NCBI GenBank assembly: GCA_020881915.1
Contig: JAJFPB010000009.1
Coordinates: forward strand, 186,001 to 250,000
Direction: 5' to 3'
Length of the DNA: 64,000 nucleotides
Origin: Paramyrothecium sp. XJ0827
Lineage: Eukaryota; Ascomycota; Sordariomycetes; Hypocreales; Stachybotryaceae
Shown: piece after piece, positions 25,266-35,311 of the stretch
Numbering within the stretch: position 1 is the stretch's first letter
Layout of the letters: every line of letters begins with the position of its first letter
The notes under the pieces: generated by a model
The model's database searches: none
What the model was told of the DNA's origin: nothing
The model's input: only the letters and a program-made list of their open reading frames with translations
Program-made: the position numbers and the translations under genes

Positions 25266-26909
25266 CTAAGGTTTGACTGGCACTACTCCCTCTGACGCTG
25301 CAAATACTTCCTTTCCGTCTTTGTGAATGATCCTCGCCACAGTAGCACTTTCCTTGTCAACTTGCTCAAAAACCACCCTGGCCTCTTTGAACTGACGGAT
25401 AGAAACATTATTGTTGAACAGAACTTCAATATCCTCTAGGCTCTTGCCTGTACATTCTGGGACGCAAAATATAGCAAACAAGAATCCCAGCACCGTGATG
25501 CTTCCAAAGATGAAACCGACCTTGGGGCCAAGAGCTGCGTAAGGTGCATTGAGAAGGTATGGTAGCGAAAAGGTAACAGCCGCCTGAGTTGCCACGGCCA
25601 GTAGTGAACCTGTGGCATACGTCAAGTCACGAACCTCGGCTGAAGGAAGCTCTGCAGTGATGGTATGGGAGAGTTGACCCCATGCTGCCGTGTAGCCACA
25701 AACAAAAATCATGACAGTTGTAATGATTCCAGCGCTCGATTGATATGTTCTCGGTACCAGGCCAAGCCCACCCAGGATGAGCAAACCAGAGAGCTGGACG
25801 AAAGAGCCACCAATAAGTAGCGGGCGTCGACCGATCCAATCGACGAGGTAAAGGGTGGTGAGAGAAACAAGAAGAACCACGCTGGATTGAATACAGCTGA
25901 GAGCAAACGGGTCGACTGTCCCGATAGACTTGTAGAACAGCGTACCGTATCTATTGGCGAATGCATTTCCAGTACCGTGCAAGAAGAAGTTGGTCCCCAG
26001 TACAATCATGGTGCGCTGGATGTGTTTCCGGGACCAAATTCTGGACCAGCGAGTGACGAAGTTGGCTTCGGCTGGTCCGTAAGCCTGGTTGGTGCTGGCG
26101 GCAGTAATAGCCGTCATCTCCTCCTGGATTTGATGCTCGTCAAACGCACCGACGCGAAGCTTTCGGAGGGATTCGAGAGCCTCATCATGCCTGTCTCTCA
26201 GTGATAGCCAGCGAGGAGACTCTGGCATCCAGAATGTACTCGCCAGAACGAGAATTGGTATGATGTAGAAGAGGCCAAGAGGGAGTAGGTAGGCTATACG
26301 TCCCTCCATACGGCTCGTTCCATAACAGATCAAGCCCATGATAAGACTTCCAAGGATGAGGGCTGTATTGTAGGTCGCGACGACGGCACCTCGAGCTGGT
26401 AGCGGTGTAATCTCAGCCTGATATAGAGGGATGACGGCTAGTTCCATGCCGGTGTAGATGTGGTTGAGTGTTCTGCCCACGATCATTTGGTTCCTGTGGC
26501 GCGATGTGACAAGAATCGTTGCACAAACGAGAGTCCAGCAGCACATTGTGCGAACTGTGTTTCGACGACCGATTTTCTCGCTTAGCCGATTGCCGATGAG
26601 GACACCTGGGCGAAGGACCGTCAGAAAGGAGCGCATCACAGTGCTGGTACAATCGAACCTACCGACGAAGAAGCCAACGACCGAAAGCCCATTGAAGAGG
26701 GATAACCAAGACGGCGTCAACACCATCTTGCCCCCAGGACCCATTGTGCCGAAGTCATCCACAAATTGATCCATAGCCTGAATGTCACCAAATGCACTGT
26801 TGTCGAAGCCAAAATTGAACTGAGACACAGCAAGCACGGATACCGTAAAAAGAAGTCGGGAATTGAATAAGTTCCTAAAGGGAACACGCCCAGAGATGTG
26901 AATCGCCAT
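25266..26909 (-). CDS. MFS sugar transporter
   Basis: Start at ATG 26909 (MAIHISGRVPFRNLF). The open frame further upstream has no ATG. Intron 26606-26662 (57 bp) happens to keep the frame open. Removing it gives 528 aa and restores GLSVVGFFVG|VLIGNRLSEKIGRRNTV. Twelve helices are expected. Sugar-porter signatures are present: EKIGRRN, the PESPRWL motif (FWMPESPRWLSLRDRHDEA), VDWIGRRPLLIGG and the C-terminal PECTGKSLEDIEVLF (PETKG-type). The substrate cannot be read from sequence; hexose or a related polyol/acid is typical. Convergent with the arylsulfatase, which at most hints at use of a sulfated carbohydrate. Confidence 0.88.
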   Translation of the reverse strand: MAIHISGRVPFRNLFNSRLLFTVSVLAVSQFNFGFDNSAFGDIQAMDQFVDDFGTMGPGGKMVLTPSWLSLFNGLSVVGFFVGRFDCTSTVMRSFLTVLRPGVLIGNRLSEKIGRRNTVRTMCCWTLVCATILVTSRHRNQMIVGRTLNHIYTGMELAVIPLYQAEITPLPARGAVVATYNTALILGSLIMGLICYGTSRMEGRIAYLLPLGLFYIIPILVLASTFWMPESPRWLSLRDRHDEALESLRKLRVGAFDEHQIQEEMTAITAASTNQAYGPAEANFVTRWSRIWSRKHIQRTMIVLGTNFFLHGTGNAFANRYGTLFYKSIGTVDPFALSCIQSSVVLLVSLTTLYLVDWIGRRPLLIGGSFVQLSGLLILGGLGLVPRTYQSSAGIITTVMIFVCGYTAAWGQLSHTITAELPSAEVRDLTYATGSLLAVATQAAVTFSLPYLLNAPYAALGPKVGFIFGSITVLGFLFAIFCVPECTGKSLEDIEVLFNNNVSIRQFKEARVVFEQVDKESATVARIIHKDGKEVFAASEGVVPVKP

Positions 26910-27239
26910 GGCTGGTGTTTTGATGAGCCGGTGATGATGCACCCTACTGTTGTAGTTCTGAGCCACGTCTGTCAACGATTATGGTAGCCTGTGCTTACGG
27001 GTTTATATAGACAAAGGACGAAGGCGGCTTCTCTGGACGTAACTGCAATTCCTTCCCCCAACTGTCAAATTCCCCACATGCGATGTGCAGCCCGCAAGGT
27101 TTATCTCGGGGAACCGAATGGCGTGATATACGCTAGGAACAGTTTTCGGGGAACCACCCGAATTGCCAAGACTGCCACAGGCATGCTGTTACGACCTGTG
27201 GGACCAGAGGCCCTATATATAAGTGCAGTATATACTAGA
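26910..27239. promoter_or_regulatory. Upstream region of the MFS gene, ending at the first AT-rich block
   Basis: About 330 bp of mixed-composition DNA precede the transporter start. Composition changes abruptly near 27230-27250 to nearly pure A/T. Confidence 0.4.
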
Positions 27240-27251
27240 ACTTTATAGCTT

Positions 27252-27330
27252 AAAAGGTAAATATAAAGCTTAAATATATTTAATATAACTTTAATTAAAT
27301 AAAGACCTTATAAAGTACTTAAAGAAATAA
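27252..27330 (+). repeat. P repeat, copy P1
   Basis: It begins AAATATAAAGCTTAAATATA and continues with TTTAATTAAATAAAGACC, closely matching P2 at 28963 in the same orientation. It marks the left edge of AT block 1. Confidence 0.7.
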
Positions 27331-27929
27331 AATAAAAATAATTTAAGTATTTTATAATTTTTATAATTTAATAATTAAAAATCTTAAAATTATATTATAT
27401 TAAAGTAATTATATTATATTAAAGTAATTATATTTAATAAAAATAAATTTTATTTAAGAGAATTAATAAAAATAATTATATTTTTAAATATAAATATAAA
27501 AATCTACTTATTTAATTATTTTAAGAACTAAAATACTTTTAAATAAATATATAATATAAAAATTACTACTAAAAGAATATATTATTTTACTTACTTAAGT
27601 AATTTAAAGAAATTTAATAAAAGTATTAATAAAAATTAAAAAATTATAAGTTTTTAATATTTATAATAGTAAATTAAGAAATATTTAATATTAATAAATT
27701 CTATAATAAAGTAAATAAATTATAAAAGCTATTTTAATTTTTAAAAACTAATAAAAAGATTTTAAAAAATATATTATTATTTTATTATTATAATTTAGAA
27801 ATATATAATAATAAAAAAGAATTTATAATATTTTAAATTAAATAATTAAAAAAATTATATTCTATTATATTAAAATTTATATTTTTATAATAAATACTTA
27901 TAAGAATAAAGAAAGTTCTTTTATAAATA

Positions 27930-28921
27930 TTAAGGAATTTATTAAAATAATCTAAATTTAAGAATTTTAAATAAGGATCTAGATATAATAAAAATAATTT
28001 AATAGGGAGATCTAATATCTAGAACCTTAGATATAATAATAATAAAGTTAATAATAAAGATATTTATAATAAATATAATATACTATAGGTACTTATAAGA
28101 CTTAAGCTATTTATTCTACTATATATATATATATATAGGAACTTAATAGAGCTATTAAGATATTACTATATTACTAAGATCTAAATAAATCTTATAACTA
28201 TAGCTATAGTAAGACTAGTAATAAAGCTAAAGTTAATATAAGTTCTTTAATAATATATATTATCTAGTCTTAATAAAGTTAAATTAAATTAAAGAATAGT
28301 AATATAAAAATCTACTTATGCCCTACCTTATTATAGCTAAAATCTCCTATAGATCTATTTATTACTAATACTAATACTAGAAAAGACCTACTATAATAAC
28401 TAATCCTTAAGATACTCTCTTTTAAGAAGCTAGAATCTTTAAAGCCTATAGGTAAGAACCCTTAAAGACTATAAGCTATTTCTATATACTAATTAAATCC
28501 TAAGAAGCCTAAGTTATAATTAAGAGAGATATTAAAGATAGCTTAATTATTAATAAGATCTAGTAATTAAAGAAAAGTACTATAAATCTAGCTAAGAAGT
28601 AGGAACTAAATTATATCTAAGATATAATTAATTAATTTAAGAATAAGAAGTTTAGTAAAGCTAATAAAAAGCTATTTAAGAGTATAATAAAGAGATTAAA
28701 AAAGATATAAGATAGAGTTCTTAAAGCTCTTACTATTATAGGAGATAGTTAGGTAAATTTAATTTATTTTAATTAATAATATTAAATTCTTATTATATAA
28801 TAATATATATTATCTAAAGTCTACATAAGTTACTATAGTAATTAAGCTAATTATATAATCTATTATATAACCTTAGTAATAATAGTAATAATAGGTCTTT
28901 TATTTTTAGTACCTAGAAGGA
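27930..28921 (-). mobile_element. TIR element copy C (RIP-mutated)
   Basis: Matches the reverse complement of copy B (44357-45541) at both ends after allowing C-to-T/G-to-A change. It starts near TTATTAAAATAATCTAAATT and ends with AATAGGTCTTTTATTTTTAG then TACCTAGAAGGA. The left TIR is missing or truncated. The middle differs from B but matches copy D. Confidence 0.65.
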
Positions 28922-28962
28922 CTTTTATAAATATAATAAATTTTTTTTAGTTTTTTTAGTAA

Positions 28963-29083
28963 ATATAAAGCTTAAATATATTTAATATAACTTTAGTTAA
29001 ATAAAGACCCTAAAAAGTACCTAAAGAAGTAGGGCAGAGATAATTCAAGTATCTTATAATCCCTGCAATCTAATAGATAGTAA
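28963..29083 (+). repeat. P repeat, copy P2 (left bracket of the gene island)
   Basis: AAATATAAAGCTTAAATATA ... TAAATAAAGACCCT ... AAAGTACCTAAAGAAGTAGG ... CAATCTAATAGATAG. Less mutated than P1. The ankyrin-coding relic begins immediately afterwards. Confidence 0.7.
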
Positions 29084-29252
29084 TAACCGGACGCCGCTTG
29101 ACTCCGCCGCCACGTGGGGCTTCATCGGGCATAGGAATGTTGCCGCTCTGTTACGTGGTCAGGACGCTGACGAAGAGGCAAAAGATGGGGGCTGGACGCC
29201 GCTCCAACGGCCTGCTGCGGCAAGGCGGGCGTTATACTTGGCTATCTAGGGA
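29084..29252 (+). pseudogene. Ankyrin-repeat protein fragment
   Basis: One frame reads NRTPLDSAATWGFIGHRNVA, then ALLRGQDADEEAKDGGWTPL, then QRPAAARRALYLAI and a TAG stop. This is about one and a half ankyrin repeats (consensus G-TPLH-AA--GH--V--LL---GAD---D--G-TPL). There is no start codon and the fragment abuts the P2 repeat, so it is the surviving piece of a larger ankyrin gene cut by transposon insertion or rearrangement. Confidence 0.65.
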
Positions 29253-30440
29253 ACTGGTAGACGAAAGGCTGGGTTTTTGTTAGGATAAGTTGACGTGGGC
29301 AAGCTGAGCAATAAGGCGCGTAAGACTGGGAGTCGCTTCGAGGTGAATTGCAACGAAGACTCAGACTTATTAATAGCTATAAGAAGAGAAGTATACAGGA
29401 AGCCCATCCTTAAGTAGATCCTCCGTCCTTTTTTTACTTGGTTGCGTTGCCGTTAGGTTGATGAGGATGTTATGGAGTTGGCTGGTGACGGTGTCATTGA
29501 TTGACTCCTACTCGGATATGGCCGCTTTTTTAATCCGCAGCTATGCCCGGGGGTAACGGGGTCTTGCAGACAGCCGACGCGCCTTTGAAGAGGAAATCAG
29601 ATCTGAGTCTCCAGAATGCTGTACCTTAAGTGAGAATGAGGCGATGCTGGTTGCCCGGGATGAAATGAAGTGGCATTAACGGTTGCCTCGTATGGATCAA
29701 TCAAAGTCTAAGAAGATCAGTCGTTAGCTGCAGCAATGCTTCAGCGTTGGATCCAGACTTATTGATGCCGCAGAGGGGCCGCGCCCTGCGCTCTCTTCGT
29801 CAGCAATCGTGGGTTATCGTGAACGTGGCCAGGGCCTCGGAGGTTGGGGGAAGGTCAGTTACTGTCACAGAGGTCTGGCACAGACTCCTAGCAACTAATT
29901 CAGCTAACAGGGATTACTTTCAATCCCCGTCCTCGCGCTCGTCTTTTGCTTTGTTTCCATTTTGGGGGCATTATCCGGATATGGACGAAAAACGTACGCT
30001 TGCCCGAAGGAATGAAAGGCTTACCTTCCCTCCCTCTTCTCACAACGCTTGCGCTACCTGACGCCCTGAACCGTCCAAGCTGACATACCTAGCCAAATAA
30101 AAGCCACAATCGAGAAGCGATACTTGGCCGACAATACTCGTTCCGAAAGGCGTTGGCGGGCCCGCAGGGACCGGTCTCCTGTTCCTTCCGCCCCGTCGAA
30201 CGACCCCCGATGCCACCACCGCCACAGACAGAACCGCCTCCACAGCCAATAGCCTCCACCGCCACATTAAGGCGTAAATACTATGCTCGGGTTTTTAGAG
30301 GATAGTTTGATTGATGTCCTTTTTAGACTTTGTAGTGTGTAAAATTGAGTCGTCGCTTGCTCTGGTCCTCAACTTAAGCCAAAGTGGTGCCAGAATCATG
30401 TGGCTTTAAATCCCTACAAAATCCAAACTGCGTCCTATTC
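29253..30440. other. Non-AT-rich intergenic DNA of unknown origin
   Basis: Normal base composition but no coherent gene. ORFs at 29747-30061 (+) and 30040-30267 (-) have no recognisable family. It may hold further decayed parts of the ankyrin gene. Confidence 0.4.
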
Positions 30441-30725
30441 AACCCGGCGTTTTGCACTAAAGTTTATTAATTATAGAACACACAGCCCAAAAAGCCGAAA
30501 ATAAGCTGTGATTATATAAAAGGTGTTTTACTTTATTAATTAGTAGTATTTAAGTAGAGAGATAGAATTTCTACTAAAGAGAAAGAAGAATTCAATTAAG
30601 CAATTAATTATTCAATAAATACTACTAATTATAAAGTAAAATACTATGTATATAATTATAGCTTATTTTAGGCCTGTAGGCTGTGTATTCTGTGTTTACA
30701 ATGCTTTACTGCAAAACGCCAGGTT
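30441..30725. mobile_element. Foldback MITE-like element
   Basis: A 285-bp near-palindrome. The left arm starts AACCCGGCGTTTTGCACTAA and runs through ACACAGCCCAAAAAGCC, AATAAGCTGTGATTATATA and TTACTTTATTAATTAGTAG. The right arm is its reverse complement with scattered changes, ending GCAAAACGCCAGGTT. Arms are about 110 bp around an AT-rich centre. A convincing target duplication is not visible. The size and structure fit a miniature inverted-repeat transposable element. Confidence 0.75.
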
Positions 30726-31072
30726 TAACACCACCCACATCGCCACTTTATCCTCCATTTTAACTAGAATCGCTTCAACAGTCTACACGGATGGCCAGTT
30801 TCATAAATGCCATGGCAAGCTTCCCAGACGTCCGCAATAGCCGTGCAAAGAGTCCACCTCACAACGGGGAGCGGCTGGGAGTCTTGTACCCCCGGGCTGG
30901 CACTCACGGCGAGCATGCTTCCCATAACGCACTCATTCATATTTATCCGCACAAGGGCGACTGGGAGTACCATATCTCTTCAACTCATGACACCTTTCCC
31001 GGTTTCCACCTTGCTGACCTGTGTGGTTTGTGTGTGTAGCTGTGCCTGTAGGCTGTTCATTCTAGCTGCTCC
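30726..31072. other. Intergenic, 3' flank of the lipase-like gene
   Basis: Short overlapping ORFs at 30791-31039 and 30807-31139 show no family pattern. Confidence 0.4.
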
Positions 31073-32128
31073 TTACCCGTCGTCTTTCAAAAAACGCTCA
31101 TCATCCTGCAGGGAAATCTGCTGCTCCATTGTCCTCTGATAGTTGGCCATGTATGTCATTGGGCTGTGGACCGAAACGTTGAACAAAAGCTGAAGCGCCT
31201 TCAGCCACCAATACAAGAACCACCATTTGAAGTATGCCCCGAGGTAAACGGCGACGGGTTCCATTAAATCGTAAAAGACAGCCCAGATAGTCATAAATCC
31301 CGTATGGAAGGCTTTGTATAGAGTCCCAAACTCCTCTAGGTCGTCGTAGCGAGGCAGGAGGACTTCGGTTCCCACATGCTGCCATTTTGGCACACCAACA
31401 TAGTGATGTGAGTATGGTAATTCCACAAATGGGTCAGCCTCCACCACCATTCGGTAGAAGCGGATGTTGTGATTAAGAAAATTCTCAGCAAAACTCGCGT
31501 CTCCAACCTGAGGCGATCCCAGGGTGACGCAGGTGACTTCGGCATTTTGCCAGTGGATAGAACACCATAGCGCGCAAAGAGTTGCCAAAGCTCCACCGAG
31601 GCCGTGTCCGCAGATTTGAATCTTTCGAAGGTTTGTTATCTCGTTGCTCATGCTCAATAGTGTCTTGATTCGCTCAATAAGGCTGTCGCGCAAGTTATCA
31701 AATGTATGGAGGTATTGTTTTTGTGCTCGCGCATTCGCTGGGCCATTCTGCCAATGAATCTGCTCCAGACCAAAGAGAAATTCTGTAGCCAGATAAGACA
31801 GAAATTCAAATGGCGCAATGGGCCTTAATAAGAAATCCTCGAGTAGCCAGGGCGAGTCGTAGCCACCAAACACGACTACAAGAGTATCTTGGTCACGGAT
31901 ACCCAGGTGAACAAGGGTATTTCTGATGAAGAATAGCGGCGTCTTCGCTTCAAGAGGCTCGAGTTTTAGTGGGATCTCCAAGTCAGTTGCGTGCCTTCGG
32001 AATTCGGCGCCGTCGGTGTCGCTGCACGTGAAGGAAGCGTATCTGACCAAATGGTGCATCGACTTCAAGAGCTCGATATCAGGCCCCTCAAGATGCCGCC
32101 GCAATAACGGATACGTAATCGTCGCCAT
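31073..32128 (-). CDS. Class-3 lipase-like protein with the catalytic serine replaced (pseudoenzyme)
   Basis: Intronless, 351 aa, ATG at 32128. It has the alpha/beta-hydrolase fold of fungal class-3 lipases and aligns along most of its length with the plus-strand gene at 32673. Shared blocks: HHLVRYASF, VHLGIRDQDTLVVVF, RKIQICGHGLGGALATLCAL, WCSIHWQNAEVTCVTLGSPQVGD and PKWQHVGTEVLLP. The nucleophile elbow GHSLGG reads GHGLGG (Gly176, codon GGC), and the oxyanion FRGTD reads FGGYD. The presumed Asp232 and His251 remain. Near residues 275-320 an extra hydrophobic segment (MTIWAVFYDLMEPVAVYLGA, then FKWWFLYWWLKALQLLF) absent from the paralogue suggests membrane association. The frame is fully open, so it looks maintained rather than decaying. 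It should lack lipase activity and may be a scaffold or regulator. Confidence 0.85.
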   Translation of the reverse strand: MATITYPLLRRHLEGPDIELLKSMHHLVRYASFTCSDTDGAEFRRHATDLEIPLKLEPLEAKTPLFFIRNTLVHLGIRDQDTLVVVFGGYDSPWLLEDFLLRPIAPFEFLSYLATEFLFGLEQIHWQNGPANARAQKQYLHTFDNLRDSLIERIKTLLSMSNEITNLRKIQICGHGLGGALATLCALWCSIHWQNAEVTCVTLGSPQVGDASFAENFLNHNIRFYRMVVEADPFVELPYSHHYVGVPKWQHVGTEVLLPRYDDLEEFGTLYKAFHTGFMTIWAVFYDLMEPVAVYLGAYFKWWFLYWWLKALQLLFNVSVHSPMTYMANYQRTMEQQISLQDDERFLKDDG

Positions 32129-32672
32129 GTCTGTAACTCTGTGCAGATATCTTATGACGATGCTTGCGAGCCATGTGCACAGGTGAAGAGCTATAAGACT
32201 CCAGGCTCAACGTGCTGGAGGATTCGGTTTATGTCCCGTAGCAGGTAAGTTGTTGATCTCCGCTTTCACATGTTTGCACTTTTTCATGAGTTAAGATGTA
32301 ATTTTGACTTGTGGCGTTTCTAGGTTCAGCTCTGGTGGTTGCCAGCTGCTTTGGTTCGTTTCCCCTCCTCCCTTAAAGAGTATACTTCCCCTCCTCCCTT
32401 AAAGAGTACAATTGGTAATTTGCGCCTCATTCAACAAGACCAAAGAACCTTATAAATCCACGAAGCATGTGTTATACATTCCTAATGTTTTCTTATTTGT
32501 GACGGCAGTTTGCAACATGTGATATTTAGCACTATTCTCTACCCAGGCGTGCAGATTCTAAGAATTTTGTGAGGCAATATATGCTTCAACAATATCTCTA
32601 GTCTAGCCCTTAAATGTTCTTTTCGTTGTCTTCCCTCCGAAGTCTTCCCTCCAAAGATCCAATGCCTTCACT
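32129..32672. promoter_or_regulatory. Divergent promoter of the two lipase paralogues
   Basis: 544 bp separate the two start codons. The region contains an exact 23-bp repeat of CCCCTCC-bearing sequence (32360-32382 and 32386-32408), TATAAATCC near 32452, and a duplicated GTCTTCCCTCC near 32628-32652. CCCCT is the core of the yeast/fungal stress response element, so stress-linked control is possible but unproven. Confidence 0.55.
32360..32408. repeat. Tandem 23-bp promoter repeat
   Basis: TTCCCCTCCTCCCTTAAAGA(GTA) at 32360-32382 is repeated exactly at 32386-32408 (26-bp period). It lies mid-way between two divergent start codons. Confidence 0.85.
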
Positions 32673-33503
32673 ATGGCTCAAGCTTTGAACGTCATTTTGC
32701 AATACCAGCACCTCGTTCGATATGCTGAGTGGGCATATGATAACGATGATGGTGTGGAATTTCGGGGGCATCTCGCAACTGACGAACTCGAGGGAATGCC
32801 GCTCAACGCCCGTATAGTGACGTTAAGCACATGGGTCTCCCACACCCACGCCCACCTAGGCGTCCGGAAAAGCGATGTTCTCGTCATAGCTTTCCGTGGA
32901 ACTGATTTTCCCATGGGGTTGAAGAATCTGAAAATATCCGCGCGATTCCTTGGTCTGGCTGTCAACGCCGTGACCGACGTCTCCTACGGCTTTAAGAAAC
33001 CTGCCTGGGTTGAAGATCAAAATGTGCTTGTTCATGAGGGTTTCCTGCGAGATTTTGACGGGATAAGGGACGAATTGAACCGGTGTATCGATGTCCTGTT
33101 CAGCAGGCGGCCGCTCCGGAGAATTGAGATCTGTGGACACAGTCTTGGCGGAGCTCTAGCAACCCTGTGTGCAGTCTGGTGCAGCATACACAAGCCTGAA
33201 ATACCCATCATCTGTGTGACGCTCGCGTCACCCAGAGTTGGCAACGCACGATTCGCGCAAGTGTTCGACACCGCTAACATCGCCTGCTATCGGCTTGTCA
33301 TTCCCTCTGACCCGATCCCGAACTTGCCAAACCAAACAGTGGAGAGATTGAAACCATGGTGGGGAGCCCAAGGTCCTCAAACCTGGCAGCATGTTGGGCA
33401 CGAGCTTCGATTGCCAGAACTCAATGGATTCTGGGAGAAGGCAATGTCACACGGACCCTGGCAATACTCATCTTCTGTGCAAAGGGTACTCGAGTCGGAG
33501 TAA
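32673..33503 (+). CDS. Class-3 lipase-like hydrolase (intact active site)
   Basis: Intronless, 276 aa. Lipase_3 family: oxyanion segment VIAFRGTDFP (71-80), nucleophile elbow ICGHSLGGALATL with Ser157, acid Asp213 (IPSDPIPNLP) and His240 or His243 (WQHVGHELRLP). There is no signal peptide, so the enzyme is probably intracellular and may act on acylglycerols or other lipid esters. It is divergently transcribed from the serine-less paralogue at 31073-32128 and lacks that protein's hydrophobic insertion: after HELRLPELNGFWEKAMSHGP it runs straight into WQYSSSVQRVLE, the counterpart of MTYMANYQRTME. The pair arose by inverted duplication inside a small island between RIP-mutated blocks. Neither gene shows RIP-type stops. 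Confidence 0.85.
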   Translation: MAQALNVILQYQHLVRYAEWAYDNDDGVEFRGHLATDELEGMPLNARIVTLSTWVSHTHAHLGVRKSDVLVIAFRGTDFPMGLKNLKISARFLGLAVNAVTDVSYGFKKPAWVEDQNVLVHEGFLRDFDGIRDELNRCIDVLFSRRPLRRIEICGHSLGGALATLCAVWCSIHKPEIPIICVTLASPRVGNARFAQVFDTANIACYRLVIPSDPIPNLPNQTVERLKPWWGAQGPQTWQHVGHELRLPELNGFWEKAMSHGPWQYSSSVQRVLESE

Positions 33504-33760
33504 GCTGGTTAAGTCAGGCAATATTGGGGTCCTCAAGACATGGATGTCGGGGGCCGGCAGCTGAGGAGAAATCTTAGTTATGAGCCAAATCTTTTTAAAT
33601 CTAATGCATCGAGATGCCAAAACCCTCATGTCGGTATTGTAGAGGGGGTTTCTGTGCTTGGGTATAGGGTTAGGTATGTGTGTATGCTACTGTGTTGGGG
33701 CAGGGATTCTCTAAGGCTTAGCTAGCTACCCTGTAGTTAGCTAGAGGGTATTAGGGTTTT
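33504..33760. other. 3' flank grading into AT-rich block 2
   Basis: Base composition falls gradually to A/T over about 250 bp. No gene. Confidence 0.5.
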
Positions 33761-33949
33761 ACTTTAAAGGAAGGACTTCAGATTAGGTATAAGTATTAGG
33801 TATTATCTTTATCTTTATTTATATTTAATTTAAGTTTTTAAGCCTATTTTTAGAGTCTTATATAAAAGATCTAGTAATTAGGAGTAATTTTATAGTAGCT
33901 CCTATATAAGATACTTAGGAATTTGCCCTTAAGGTATTTACTTTAAGAA

Positions 33950-34085
33950 GAAAGCCTTAATTATTATTAGATTATAGAGATTATAAAATACTAAAATTAT
34001 CTTTATTTTATTTCTTTAGGTACTTTATAGGGCTTTTATTTAATTAAAGTTATATTAAATATATTTAAGCTTTATATTTATTTTT
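33950..34085 (-). repeat. P repeat, copy P3 (right bracket of the gene island)
   Basis: Reverse complement of P2: TTTCTTTAGGTACTTTATAG, then GGCTTTTATTTAATTAAAG, then AAATATATTTAAGCTTTATA. P2 (plus) and P3 (minus) face each other across the ankyrin/lipase island. Confidence 0.7.
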
Positions 34086-34386
34086 TAAGTTATAAAATCC
34101 TAATATATATTATATTTATATATAGGGCCTTTAATTTAATATATTTCTTTAGCTTTATAGTTATTTAAGACTTAAAGTTATAAAAGAAATTATAATATAG
34201 TATTTTATAATATCTTTTTTATATTTAAATTATAACTTTAATATTATATTTTTTTTAAAAAAATTAGTTTTATATTATATATATTTATATAATAGATCTA
34301 TAAATATATTTTCCTTTTATAATAAATTATTTAAATTATTTAAATAGCTTTTATATTAAATATAATTATTATATTATTTTTTATAT

Positions 34387-35311
34387 TCCTCCTAGGTACT
34401 AAGAATAAAAGATCTATTATTACTACTATTACTAAGGTTATATAATCTATTATATAATTAGCTTAATTACTATAGTAGCTTATATAGATTTATATTAGAT
34501 AATATATATTATTATATAATAAGAATTTAAAAATAAATATTATTAATTAAAATAAGTTAAATTTACTTAATTATCTCCTATAATAGTAAGAGCTTTAGAG
34601 ATATATTTTATCTTATATCTTTTCTAATTTCTTTATTATACTCTTAAATAACTTCCTATTAGCCTTACTAGGCTTCTTATTCTTAAATTAATTAGTAGTA
34701 TTTTAGATATAATCTAGGTCTTATTTCTTAACTAGATCTATAGTACTTTTCTTTAATTATTAGATCTTATTAATAATTAAGCTATTTTTAATATCTCTCT
34801 TAGCTATAACTTAGGCTTCTTAGAATTTAATTAATATATAGAAATAATTTAAAGACTTATAGTTTTTAAGGATCCTTACCTATAGGCTTTAAAGTAGATT
34901 CTAGCTTCTTAAGAGATATCTTAAGAATTAGTTATTAGTCTCTTCTAGTATTAGTATTAGTAATAAATAGATCTATAGGAGATTTTAGTTATAATAAGAG
35001 TATAAGTAGATTTTTATATTACTATTCTTTAATAATTTAATTTAATTTTATTAAGACTAGGTAATATATATTATTAAAGAACTTTTATTAATTTTAGTTT
35101 TATTACTAGTATTACTATAGCTATAATTATAAGATTTATTTAGATTTTAGTAGTATAGTAATATCTTAATAACTTTATTAAGTTCCTATTAAAATAAATA
35201 ACTTAAGTCCTATAAGTACTTATAATATATTATATTTATTATAAATATCTTTAGTATTAATTTTATTATTACTATATCTAAGGTTCTAGGTATTAGATCT
35301 CTTTATTAAGA
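34387..35311 (+). mobile_element. TIR element copy D (RIP-mutated)
   Basis: Begins TCCTCCTAGGTACTAAGAAT like copy B and follows the same order (TATTATTACTACTATTACTA, then the subterminal region near GAGCTTTAGAGATATAT). It ends at GGTTCTAGGTATTAGATC, where it meets copy E in head-to-head orientation. The right TIR is lost at the junction. Confidence 0.65.

Larger units (their letters stand above)
27240..29070. repeat. RIP-mutated AT-rich block 1
   Basis: Almost only A and T, with no CpG and TA-dominated dinucleotides, so no frame is open. It contains copy C of the TIR element and the P1 and P2 repeat copies described separately. This composition is what RIP leaves in duplicated DNA of Pezizomycotina. 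Confidence 0.85.

Noticed and set aside
26606..26662. Reading straight through the in-frame 57-bp segment of the MFS gene as coding
   Set aside because: It has GT-AG ends and would insert about 19 non-conserved residues into a membrane helix. Removing it restores the family pattern.
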